From Hsuehochloa calcarea (lineage: Eukaryota > Streptophyta > Magnoliopsida > Poales > Poaceae), in contig CM070596.1 of NCBI GenBank assembly GCA_036346395.1, positions 24,714,177 to 24,778,176 of the forward strand: a stretch of DNA of 64,000 nucleotides. The letters run 5' to 3'. This document shows positions 1 to 10,989 of this stretch, one piece after another. The notes under the pieces are model-generated. The model was not told the DNA's origin. It searched no databases and saw only the letters and a program-made list of their open reading frames with translations. How positions within the stretch are numbered: the stretch's first letter is position 1; every line of letters starts with the position of its first letter. The translations under genes and the position numbers were made by a program.

Positions 1-738
1 CCCTGTAATAGCCATTGTTGTGCACTCGATGGAGGTGTGGTAGTTCCGGCCGATGCATGGCGGAACTACCGATTGTCCTAAAAACTGCTGAATTTTTCCT
101 CCAACGGCTACATTTGGTTGTGGGGGGTATAAATACACCCCCACCAGCTCAAGGACTGTGTGATGAGCATTCATTCAATACACTTGAGCTTAGAGCACTC
201 TGTTCACTCCTCATTTACTCTCTTTGCATTAAATTGTGAGGTTGTGAGAAAAACCTAGAGCATTTCATTCTAGTTGATCCATTGGCTCTTGGTTGCAGTC
301 AAGCGAAGGTAAAAGTCTATTATCTTGGTGTTTGTCGACACCTAGACGGCTTGACGGAGGTTTGCGCGGTGATCTCTTCAAGAAGATTGTGAAGAGGCCC
401 GTTGCCAATTGTGATTGGTTCAGTGTTCACCAACTCTGGAGAGGAGGAAGAACAACCAAGTGATTTCGAGGGAAGGCTTAATTTGTGGAGCCGGCTTGAT
501 TGAGTCAAGCTTCCTCAACGTGGACTAGTGAAGATCGACAAATCTTCGATACCACGGGAAAAACCTCATTGTCATCATTGCGGTTATTTCTTGTCTTTAC
601 TTATTGCAATCAATTTTGTAGAATATATCTTGTGATAGATAATACTGGTTAGTTCATCTTGCTTAATTGTATAACTTGGTCTAGAATTTTTAGAAACCTC
701 CTATTCACCCCCTCTAGTCGGTTATCCTTGATCCTACA
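1..738 (+). repeat. 5' LTR of the SIRE-type element (left end cut by window)
   Basis: The sequence ends in CCTACA just before a primer-binding site, and its start lies off the left edge. It contains a TATA box at 128-135 and short copies of a GGAACTACCG-like motif near 44-75. The short open frames inside it are not conserved and are read as chance. Confidence 0.85.
128..135 (+). promoter_or_regulatory. TATA box of the SIRE 5' LTR
   Basis: TATAAATA sits in a C/G-flanked context inside the LTR, the usual place for the retrotransposon promoter. Transcription would start roughly 30 bases downstream. Confidence 0.6.
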
Positions 739-740
739 AG

Positions 741-752
741 TGGTATCAGAGC
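741..752 (+). other. Primer-binding site (initiator tRNA-Met)
   Basis: TGGTATCAGAGC, complementary to the 3' end of initiator tRNA-Met, lies two bases after the LTR end. This marks the LTR/internal boundary and the plus orientation. Confidence 0.9.
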
Positions 753-795
753 TTGGTCTCTCTAATTTTAGACTTAGCCGTCTAGGAGAGAAAGG

Positions 796-2744
796 ATGGC
801 TAGTGAGGGAATGTCAATAGGCAAGACTCCTTTATTTGATGGATCAAATTATGCTTATTGGAAAATTAGAATATCTATTTATTTGAAGGCCATGAGCCCA
901 AGCATATGGAGAATTGGGAGTGAGGCTTTCGTTATGGCTCTTGATCCTACACACCCCACGGAACTTGAGGAACGAAACTCTCACCTCAACGCTCAAGCGA
1001 TGAACGCTCTATTTGGAGATTTAAACGCGGATGAGTTCAATCGAGTGAACAACCTTGAAACCGCTCATGAGATATGGACTACGCTCTCCGAAATTCATGA
1101 GGGCACATCCACGGTTAAAGAAGCCAAATTGCATAGGCTTCGGATCAAATATGAGACATTTACAATGTTGCCTCAAGAAAACATCACCGAGATGTATTCT
1201 AGACTTAACAACATTGTAAATGAGCTCAAGGGTCTTGGTACTAATTTGCTTGACATTGACATTGTGCGCAAGATGATTAGGGCTCTTCCTGACAAGTACG
1301 AGATGTTGGTGATATTGTTTCTCAACTCTCCCGAGTTGCTAAGAATGACACCAACCGGGCTTTTGGGAAATCTCATCACAAATGAGCTTTACAATAAAGA
1401 CAAGGAAGATCTCATGGAGTCAACTTCATCAAGGAAGAAAATTACCACTTTTAAGGCAAAAGCATAATCAAGTGATGAAGAAGATGAAGATGAAGATTCC
1501 GAAGAGGAATTTTCTCTCCTTGTGAGGAGAATGAAGAAGTTCATGAGGAGGCGCCCACATCGGAGTTTCAACTTCGACAAAAGTGCAAAGGGGCAATCCT
1601 CAAGTGACAAGAAGTGATACATCAACATTTGTTGCTATGAGTGTGATGAGAAGGGGCGCATTGCCTCTCATTGCCCCAACAAGAAGGACGACAAGGGCAA
1701 ATCGTCAAAGAGGAAAGAATTCAATGGCAAGAAGAAGCTCTTCAAGAAGCTTCATAAGGATAGCAAGAACGAAACTCATATTGGAGAATGGGACTCCGAC
1801 AAGGAGTATTCGGATTCCGACTCCGACTCCGATGTTGAGGGGTCCTCCAAGAAGAGAGGACTTATCGGCATCGCTATCAAGGAGGCTCCATCGCTATTCT
1901 CCACTCCTACTTGCCTTATGGCAAAAGGAGAGAAGGTAAAATTTCTTGACGATGAAGAACCTTCTTATGATGAACTTATGGATATGCTAGAAGAACTAAA
2001 TGAATATCTTGAAAAAGAAAAAGCAAAATTTAGAGTCTTAAAGAAAGAGCACATGTCTTTAAAGGATTCATATAATGAACTGAAAGAAACTCATGATTTG
2101 CTCATCCAAGATAAGTCAAATGAATCTTGTACTAGCATTGGTATTACTTGTGATATTCATGAAAAAAAATACCTAGTGTAAATATTGCTAGAACTAGCCT
2201 ATCTACTTCTTGTGAAGATTTGCTTGCCATACCATGTATCTCAAACATTGATTATAAAATTGAAAATGCTAAATCTTGTGATGATAAGCTAATTGTAGAA
2301 AGCAATAAGCTAAAGGAGCAAGTAACCAAGCTAAGTAAGAGCTTGGAAAGGTGATTCAAGGGTAAAGTCACCCTTAATAAGCTTTTGAGTGAGCAAAGGT
2401 GCTCATTTAATAAGGAAGGACTTGGGTATGTGTCCAAGAAAGGTAAGAAACCGGTAAACAAGCCCGCATGGTTTGTTAAGCAAAATGGTAAGTATTGCCA
2501 TAAGTGCCGGGAAGTAGGATATGTGCAATAAAATTATCCTATTGGTAAGGTTCCATCTATTGGTTTGTACGATTCTTGTTATATGCTTAAAAAGGCTAAG
2601 GATGGAAAGGTAATTGCTAGATTTGTTGGCACCTCGATTTTAGGGGTTAGGAAAAATGCTATTTGGGTGCCCAAATCATTGATAACTAACCTTCAAGGAC
2701 CCAAACAAATATGGGTACCTAAAAGAAGTTGATTTCTTTTGTAG
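796..2744 (+). pseudogene. gag: SIRE gag, broken
   Basis: The start ATG at 796 opens a capsid-type protein with the copia gag pattern: a FDGSNYAYWK-like N-terminus, then a UBN2-like helical region. In-frame TAA (1465-1467) and TGA (1615-1617) codons interrupt it. The reading frame then reaches a zinc knuckle at 1633-1674 with spacing C-X2-C-X4-R-X4-C, so the zinc-binding His is replaced by Arg. A Glu/Lys-rich coiled-coil region follows (about 1918-2181, frameshifted). A second knuckle begins with the cysteines at 2495 and 2504; its His and last Cys both read as Tyr. Gag ends with IWVPKRS and a TGA at 2730. The product would coat retrotransposon RNA in virus-like particles; this copy cannot. 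Confidence 0.8.
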
Positions 2745-4082
2745 GTGAACTACAAGACCAGTGGAAGGCATTGGGTACTTGATAGTGGTTGTACTCAACA
2801 CATGACCGGAGACCGAAAAATGTTCACCACATTCGAGAATGGGAGCAGAAATAAAAAGATCACATTTGGTGACAATAGCAAAGAAAAGGTAATTGGTTTA
2901 GGTAAAATTGCTATCTCAAGTGATCTTTCCATTTCAAAAGTGTCTTTAGTAGAAACATTGAATTTTAATTTGCTATCCGTTGCTCAATTATGTGATCTTG
3001 GATTAATTTGCTCATTCTCTAAAGATGAAGTAACCATTTTGAAGGAAAAAGAAAACAAATTGATTTTTAAAGGTTTTAGATTTCGAAATCTTTATTTAAT
3101 TGATTTCTCATCAAATGAATATTGTTTAAAAACTTGTTTAATTGCAAAAACTTCAATAGGTTGGTTATGGCATAGACGACTAGGTCATGTAGGAATGATC
3201 CAACTTAAAAAGCTTTTCAAACATGACTTAGTGGTTGGGTTGAAGGACGTGAAGTTTGAGAAAAATAGATTATGTAGCGTTTGCCAAGCCGGGAAGCAAG
3301 TTGCAAATTCTCATCCTTCCAAAAATATCATGTCAACCTCTAGGCCATTGGAGTTCTTACACATGCATTTATTTGGGCCAACAACCTATAAGAGCATTGG
3401 AGGCAATAGCTATTGTTTAGTCATTGTAGATGATTACTCTAGATATACATGGATATTCTTCTTATATGACAAGGGTGAAGCCTCCAAGATTTTCAAAAGT
3501 TTTGCAAAAAGGGCTCAAAATGAATTTGATTTCAAAATAAAGAAAATCCGTAGTGATAACGGTTCCGAGTTCAAAAACGCTAATATTGAAGATTATTGTG
3601 ATGAATTTGGAATAAAGAACGAGCTTTCCACTACCTACACTCCGGAGCAAAATAGAGTTGTAGAGAGGAAAAAACGTACATTAATTGAAATGGTTAGGAC
3701 AATGCTTGATGAGTATAATACTTTTGATAGTTTTTGGGCGAAAGCCATTAATACCGCTTGTCATGCCATAAATCGTCTTTAGTTACGTAGGCTTTTGAAA
3801 AAGACTTCTTATGAACTCCTTATTGGAAGAAAACCGAACATCTCTTACTTTATAGTATTTGATTGCAAATGCTCTATCTTAAGAAAGGATGTTTGACTTT
3901 CTAAATTTGCCAGTCGTTATGATGTTGGCTTTCTACTTGGTTATTCTTCAAATAGCAAAGCATATCGTATCTTTAACAAAACTAGTGGTATTGTTGAAGA
4001 AAGACACAATATACAATTTGATGAGACTAACGGATCTCAAGAAGAGCAAGAAGATTTTGATAATGTAGGTAATGGAGCTCTT
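2745..4082 (+). pseudogene. pol: SIRE protease-integrase part of pol, broken
   Basis: The region begins just after in-frame TGA (2730) and TAG (2742) codons at the gag-pol border. The aspartic protease site D-S-G is at 2781-2789 within HWVLDSGCTQHMTG. A GAG-pre-integrase motif follows (LWHRRLGHVGM, then C-X2-C near 3271-3282). The integrase core comes next, with VIVDDYSRYTWIFFL (first catalytic Asp) near 3420-3464, an SDNG-type second Asp near 3550 and the ENR-type Glu region near 3645. A TAG at 3781-3783 stops the frame. From there to 4082 the C-terminal integrase is still recognisable, with a frameshift and a further stop. Confidence 0.85.
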
Positions 4083-4503
4083 ATGGAAGCAATGAAGAAC
4101 ATGCAAATAGGAGACATTAAGCCTAGAGAAGATCAAAATGAACTATCATCTTCCAAACAAGTCGAACCGCCTACCTCTTTCGCGACAAAACAAGTTGACC
4201 TTAATGAAGAAGATATCAAGGAAGATGATCAACCATTAAATCTACCTCCAAGAATCCACAACGCAATAGCTAAAGATCATCCAATAGACCAAATATTAGG
4301 TGACGTGAGTAAGGGTGTCCAAACTCGCTCTCGTATTGCTTATTTTTGTGAACATTACTCTTTTGTTTCTTCTCTTGAACCAAAACGTATAGATGAAGTA
4401 CTAGAAGATCCGGATTGGGTGAATGCCATGCATGAAGAGCTAAATAACTTCACTCGGAATGATGTTTGGACAATGGTGGAAAGACCCAAGGAGCATAATG
4501 ATG
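4083..4503 (+). pseudogene. pol: SIRE pol: integrase/RT linker and first residues of RT
   Basis: An acidic linker is followed by the conserved start of copia RT: QTRSRIAYFCEHYSFVS, then WVNAMHEELNNFTRNDVWTM and VERPKEHN. Similarity ends abruptly at about 4500, where unrelated sequence begins. The rest of the RT appears at 23601, about 85 codons further along the protein. The break is read as the left edge of the gypsy insertion cluster. Confidence 0.75.
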
Positions 4504-4699
4504 AGTCTATGGCCCGATCTTCCGAAAGGTACTGATAAGTCGGTTGTGAAGAACTCGACGTTGATGATCCGAAGGCTCCGACCAGAACAGATCAAACCCC
4601 TCGCAATCACTATACCACTGCTCCGTTGGTTATCAACCGTGCCGAACGCGGTTGACCTCGCCAAGAAGGCTATCTCCTGCATGCGAATCGAGTTGTGAA
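4504..4699. other. Junction segment of unknown origin
   Basis: This 0.2-kb segment separates the copia RT start from a minus-strand gypsy RNase H fragment. I recognise no domain in it. It may be filler or LTR-edge sequence at the gypsy breakpoint. A clear target duplication is not visible. Confidence 0.4.
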
Positions 4700-5262
4700 A
4701 GCATGGTATATCTCTTAGACTCAATAAACTCAACCCACTTAGCATGTCTGCGGTTCAGGTTGGTTTGACTTCGAATATACTTTAAAGATTCATGATCAGA
4801 ATGTATTACAAACTCTTTGGGCCATAAATAATGTTGCCATGTTTCCAAAGTTCGAACTAGAGCATATAATTCTTTTTCATAGGTAGAATAGTTCAAACTA
4901 GGACCACTTAATTTTTCACTAAAGTAAGCAACAGGTTATCCTTCTTGAATTAACACACCACCAAGACCTATGCCACTAGCATCACATTCTAATTGAAAAG
5001 TCTTGCTGAAATCGGGAAGTTGAAGCAAAGGGCCGTGTGTTAGCTTATCTTTGAGAGCGTCGAAAGCTTGTTGTTGTATGGTGGCCCAAGTAAAAGGAAT
5101 TCCCTTTTTCGTTAGCTCATTCAGCGGTGCAGCGAGGGTGTTGAAATCCCCAACAAAACGCTGATAGAAACCAGCTAGCTCTAGAAAACTCGCACTTGTG
5201 TGACCGTCTTAGGAAGCGGCCAACTCTGAATAGCGACAATCTTGGTTTGATCAACTTCAATG
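4700..5262 (-). pseudogene. Ty3/gypsy RT C-terminus and RNase H fragment
   Basis: Read on the minus strand from 5262, the translation gives the RT thumb/connection (LELAGFYQRFVGDFNTLA), then RNase H with LECDASGIGLGGVLIQEG, an in-frame TAA where Arg is usual, PVAYFSEKL, and KELYALVRTLETWQHYLWPK with IHSDHESLKYI. The motifs are those of chromovirus-type gypsy elements. They differ from both gypsy pol modules further right, so this is a third gypsy lineage in the cluster. Both ends are truncated. Confidence 0.8.
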
Positions 5263-7451
5263 TCGAACCCGGGAACGAAGGATCCCGAATTCTCTGTGTT
5301 CATACACTAGTCCAGGATTTCCAGTGTACACAGTCACAAAAATGTTATCACAAACATATCCAGCGTGTATATTAATAAGCATAGAGTTTATTACAACTGG
5401 GCCGAGGCCAAATAAAACATTAGCGGAAGCAAAAATAATGGTAAGCCACACGATCGCCACAGCAATCGTCCGGAGGTCGCCTAATCGTCCCGCTCCTCAC
5501 CTTACGGATAGCGTCTTCTCCGAATAATAATATCCAAAGAAGAGTGAGCACTACAATCGTGCTCGTAAATTACACCCAATACGTGAATTTAGAATGCATG
5601 CATAAGTTATTCAAAGGAAGGTTATAGGGTTTATTTGCATAAATCAGCATTTTTGGTTTAAATAGTTATACTAAGTTTCAAGGCACATTTTCATTTCATA
5701 ACTAAAATCAGATTTAAAATTTATCATTTTATAGTGGATAACCTCCATATGAAACATGGTGAAGGATACCCTCCTATCACAAGGCTACGCCCAAATTTAC
5801 CACAAGGATTAACCATCCTCAAAACATGTCCAAAGTTATTTTAAAACCAAAACAAATCTAACTTAGAGTGGCTTTGCTCGGCATGTCCATGGCCAGTGGA
5901 CACGGCTATTGAATAGATTTACACTCTGCAGAGGTGGTACAACTTTACCACACGAGATAAATTGCAGTTATGTCGGCCAATACACGCTTCCTTAGGCGTG
6001 TGGAGGCAATTATCACAAGGCATTTCAATGCACTACCTCAATACCAATATGCCCGCTAAGGTTTCACTTCCATTAGGCTAACCACCTACCGGAAGCCCCC
6101 TCTTGCGCCAAGTGGGAATAAAGTCTAACCGACACCCACACAACAAAAATGGCATAAACAATAATGAGGTAATACAAATTATTAAGCACAGTTACGCCCA
6201 TACAGAACATGTGGTAGTACGGTGGAGCTTTTGCAAGATGCGGCTCAAAGGCCGGTCCTTAATCTACTTGGGCAACTTTCAATAAAACCACAGGTCTCGA
6301 TCCTAACAGACAGGCCAGGTGCATAAACCTGCACCCACCAACGATCCATGTTTGCCCAAGTACAAACCATTTTCTTTTATTTTTTTTATAATTTTCAAAG
6401 ACATTTGCAAAAGTCCACCATGACAAAGCAATGTCATAGGCTTTTTATCAATTTATGAAATTTTGGCTAAATTCTCCCAAAGTCAAATATTTCATGGTCT
6501 AAGCATTTGCTATGCATATATTTATTTTTAAATTCATTTGACTAAGGTTACAAGGAATTGATAATACAACAATCAAATTTGGCTATACAAAGGAATTGGA
6601 ATAATTAAATATTTAAAACAGGAATTTAAAATAATTAAATACAATTATGCATGCAATAATAATTTAAAATATGAATTAAATAATTTTAAATATTGGGGGC
6701 AAAATGGTCAATGGTGTAACTTGCCCTGCTCAAATTCCTGGTATTCTACTTCTTCAATAGGGTCAAGCTCTCCGGAGTCGTCAAAATCTATACTCGAAAA
6801 TATTCCAAATTCAAACAGAATTCAAATGAACACAAATAAATTCAAATGAAAATTCAAATTAACTCCAAATTAAATAATTTTGGTTTAGTTAGCTAGATCT
6901 TGATTTTATACAAATTTAGAAATTTGAATCACCTAAATCGGAGTTTGTATGAAGAAATACGAGCTCCTGGAAGTTTAAAACCTAAATTAAATCCTAAAAT
7001 CGAAATTTCGAATTTTCGAATTAAATTTCTAAAGGAAATTATCTTTATTGCGCCGGTGACGTCAGCGATCTTGTGCACCGAGGCCGACAAGTGGGCCCAA
7101 GCAATGTCGATCGAGTCCACAATGAGCACAAGTCCACGGTGGACTCGGCTCACAGACCTGAGTGTGAGGGGTGTCTTTGGCGCGGCGTCTTGTCTTTGGC
7201 GCCACGTGGGCGCCACGCACATGCAGAGGTGAGGTGGCGCTGGTGTGGCGCTGAGGTGGCGATCCACTTCGGCACCGGAGAGGGGAGGAGCACGGGAGCC
7301 GAGGACACCGGCGAACGGCGACGCGGCGGGCTCCGGCGAGGTGCGCAAAAGGTTCAGGGGGAGACACTGAGGCGAGTGCGCTACCTGGCAGCGGCGGAGA
7401 GTGGCCGGAAGGTCGTCGGCGACGGAGAGAGGCGGCGGTGTGGTTTGGTTG
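5263..7451 (-). repeat. Truncated gypsy LTR-like sequence (minus orientation)
   Basis: No coding domain is visible. The composition runs from AT-rich (5560-7030) to very GC-rich (7040-7450), and the layout resembles the intact Tekay-type LTRs at 7452 and 19170, though the sequence differs. Overlapping open frames in all phases of the GC-rich end are composition effects. The right end is cut by the LTR starting at 7452. Assignment as an older, related LTR is inference. Confidence 0.5.
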
Positions 7452-8343
7452 TGTAACACCCCAGCCCAACACTGAGCCTAGAATGCCACCACACTACTCT
7501 CTAAACTAATAATTATAGACACACTATCAAATTACAGTAAGAAAACAACACTAAACATATCCATGGATCACAAAAGAACATGCATAATTATGGATCAAAC
7601 AATAATAAATAGCAAGGGAATTATAACCAGGTAAATAGTCCAAAATAATGTCAACCAATGAATCCAAATTATTGAAACAAATAGTCTAGTCCAAAACGTT
7701 GTACTAGACTTTATTCAACCCCTAACATGTCTTAGAGTAACCCAATTTTGAATGAAAAGATTCTTATGGCAAATGATCATGTGTTGTCCATGTGCTCTAC
7801 TCGCTCTCAGCTACGGCGTCCTCGAAGATCACCTAAAGACAACAAAAGAGCAAGGGTGAGTCCACGACTCAGCAAACACATCAATATACACCGAACAAAA
7901 ATAAATCAACAGCATTCAATAACTTCATTATCATCACAGGTACTTCTATTAACATTCTCATGCTGTTATCTTCTCTTTGATTCACACCCATTAGTCTCAT
8001 GTATCAATGCAATTCTAATCTACATGTCCACATGCACTTCTTTCGCGTATACCGGTATAGCATGAGTGAATGCTCGCGACAACATTCACTCTCAAGCCCG
8101 TTCCTCCATAAGGATCGGGGACCTCCTCCACTCCCGTGGAGTTGTGATCATTCATGATCACCTGCTCATATGCAAAGATGCTTATGAATGCAGACATGCA
8201 TAATTTCATAATACTCATCATATCCAATTTTTCATCATGTCCATTAACAATTTAAATCCATACCATTCCATTGCTTGCAATTAAATAAAATAAAAGCACA
8301 ACAATAATGGTAATAGAAGATAAAGAAAACAGTGATCAATCAT

Positions 8344-8701
8344 TGATCGCTGTCTACCATGCACTTGCCTTTACTAGTTGCGACGCACGATTTGACTAGA
8401 AGATGGCAACAAGTACGACGCCTCTCCTACATTAAATATTCAAATTTCAATACGAGCTACAGCATCATAAGAACAACAATCAATAGACATCGCTCCTACC
8501 CATCCCCAAATATACCACGCTTTGATCGCTGTCTACCATGCACTTACCTTTACTAGTTGCGACGCACGATTTGACTAGAAGATGGCAACAAGTACGACGC
8601 CTCTCCTACATTAAATATTCAAATTTCAATACGAGCTACAGCATCATAAGAACAACAATCAATAGACATCGCTCCTACCCATCCCCAAATATACCACGCT
8701 T
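8344..8701. repeat. 179-bp tandem duplication inside the LTR (left copy)
   Basis: Two adjacent copies of a 179-bp unit (8344-8522 and 8523-8701) begin TGATCGCTGTCTACCATGCA and end at CCACGCT. The same duplication occurs in the other LTR, so it predates this insertion and belongs to the master element. Confidence 0.9.
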
Positions 8702-10262
8702 CTCCGGTACCGAATAGTTACCCATTGCTGTCCTGTTACTAAAAAGAGCGTAACTTTTGACTCAAAAGTCCGATCACAACAAACCACCCCATTCTGGATT
8801 CTTCATAAAATTCCCCTCAATTTCTTAGATTACAAAGTCTTCTAATTAAATCATCTAACCCTCCGTTTTTAGCCCAGAAAACTGATCTGTCCGCTTCGGA
8901 ACAGCGGGTCTTACTAAATTCATAACTTTTGTTTTACTCAACCAAAATGCGAGTTCTTAGATTCTACAGAACCATTGGACAATTATCTACAACTTTCATG
9001 TAGATCAAAAACTCTAATTAGGCTATTTACTATTTTTAATCTACAGTCTACCAAAACAGCGCCGAGCAACGACAACCACAAGGACAGCAGTCTTCCGAAA
9101 ATCATAACTCGAATTATACTTGTCCGATTGACATGGTAAAATATGCTATAGAAAGATATCGAAATTATCTACAATTAACTAGTAGATGATATTTTAAAAA
9201 TTCACCATTAAGGTATCCGAATAAATCGTTCAACAGAACAGCAGGCTAACGGACTCATTAATCGGCCTCTCTATTATAAATTCTGAAACCCCTGCAATAA
9301 ATCTCGATTCTAATCACTAACTAAATCAGCAAAACAAAGAGAATACAAGATCACATATCGCTACCCACAAGAAATCAGGTCTCTACTTCTTTTCTCCTAG
9401 TCTTCTCCTTCTCTTCCCTACTGCTAATGTCACATATACACATACAATGTAGCCATGCCAATCTAATTATCTTCCGAAGCTAACCAAGGTTCATATGAAG
9501 ACAAAATTGACGGCAGTGTCAGCAAATCAGTAGTCAAAGCCAAAAGAGACGAGCGGCAAAAAAAAACCTCCACGCGACGCTGACGTTGCAGCAGCAGCAC
9601 TCGGCCGATCACGCGCATGCAGCCGCGTCAAGGAAATCCAGCAGCAACACTCGGCCGATCACGCGCATGCGGGCGCTAAGGAAATCCAAAGAAGAAGAAG
9701 AAGATCACCAAGGCGTCAAAGACACGCCCGGCGGTGGTGTCGATGCTCCTGGCGGCGGCACAAGGGAAATTGCTCCCGAACGAACGACTGCGCGTCGCCA
9801 AGGTTGGCGGCTCCCTGGCGGCGCACGGAGAAAACAAACGCGTGCTGCTAGGGTTTGGTTTATGAGTTTCTGGAATCCACTTTTCCCACATTTCTTTTAT
9901 ATCTCGCACCGTCTAGACCCTCCGAAAAATCAGAAATATTCTATTTTTTATGTACCTAATTTATTTAATTATGCACAAGCCCTTAAAGACGTTATTATTA
10001 TTTATTTATTTATTTTTCAGAGTATTACAGGTTGTTGGCGGCGAAGGAGCTCCGGGGGTCTTCAGGCGAAGCCGAGGTGCGCCAGAGGATCGCCGGAGGA
10101 TGCTGATGCCGAAGGTGCAGTCGAGGTGGCCGGGGGAAGCCTGGTGGCGCCGGAATCGGAGAAGAACGAGCTCGACACGCGGGAATTGCGAAATGCGCGA
10201 TCGAGGCGATCGAGGGGACAGGAGGTGGGGAATAGAATGAGGAGGAGAGGCGCGGCTGGGTG

Positions 10263-10270
10263 CTTTATAG
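10263..10270 (-). promoter_or_regulatory. Probable TATA box in the left gypsy LTR
   Basis: On the minus strand the sequence reads CTATAAAG in a GC-rich setting, about 0.7 kb from the 5' end of the LTR. The motif is preserved in the other LTR at 21977-21984. Confidence 0.5.
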
Positions 10271-10959
10271 GCGAGGAGGCCGAGCGGGAGATTGGGTGCG
10301 GCGATAATGGCGGAGGCGAGAGGCGCGGGGACGTTACCGGCGTTAAGAAGGGGGGGTAATGTCGGGGGTGAATGCGGGAGAAGCTGGCGATGCTAATGCG
10401 CGTAAATGCGGGGGTTAAGGCGGAGGGAATCACGGAGGAGACGAAGCTCCGCGTGCGGCATCAATGGCGGCAGGAGGGCGACGCTGCAGAGAAGAAGGGA
10501 ACGGGGAAGAAGCACAGTGCGAGGGCCCACCTGTCGGCGAGACAGAGAGAGAGAGAAGGCGCGGGCGGTGTGATGTCGGCCGTCCGATTTTGATCGGACG
10601 GCCCGCATTAATCAGGCGCGGGAGAAAGTGGGCCGAGACGCAAGACAATCTTCGGGCTTCGCCCAAGATCTTGTAGCAAAGAATTTTAAATTCTTTTTCA
10701 ATTGATTTAATTCCAGAAATTCAAATAGGCTTTAGAAAATAGTAAATGAAGTCCAAAAATTTTGAGAAAATTCACAGAAATTCTATGAGGCATTCTGGAC
10801 TTAAATAAATTAATTCCAACTTTTAGTTGGTAATAGATTTTGCATATAAATTCTTTTAGCCTTAATATACTTTAGGGAAAAGCTTTTAAAATTTCCGTAA
10901 AATCCACAAAAATTATTGATGTTTTATTTTCAATCTGAAATTGAAATTTTGGTGTTACA

Positions 10960-10980
10960 AACCTACCCCTTAAAGGGAAT
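10960..10980 (-). other. Polypurine tract of the Tekay-type element
   Basis: On the minus strand the LTR is immediately preceded by a purine-rich run ending GGGGTAGGTT, the expected plus-strand priming site. A matching run lies just outside the other LTR at 22664. Confidence 0.65.
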
Positions 10981-10989
10981 CTCGATTTT

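Larger units (their letters stand above)
7452..10959 (-). repeat. 3' LTR of the Tekay-type element
   Basis: The LTR is bounded by TGTAACACC... and ...GTGTTACA (plus-strand view), with internal PPT sequence directly outside at 10960. It matches the LTR at 19170-22663 along its whole length, differing mostly by single-base and very short indels. The two copies carry the same internal 179-bp duplication. Long open frames in the GC-rich stretch 9580-10600 are not shared in phase by the two LTRs and are not treated as genes. Confidence 0.9.

Noticed and set aside
7040..7472. Overlapping open frames on both strands
   Set aside because: Frames in nearly all phases of a GC-rich LTR-like segment, with no recognisable domain.
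9586..10359. Long GC-rich open frames in the gypsy LTR as host genes
   Set aside because: The corresponding stretch of the other LTR has different frames because of indels, and the region lies inside an LTR. Composition explains the openness.
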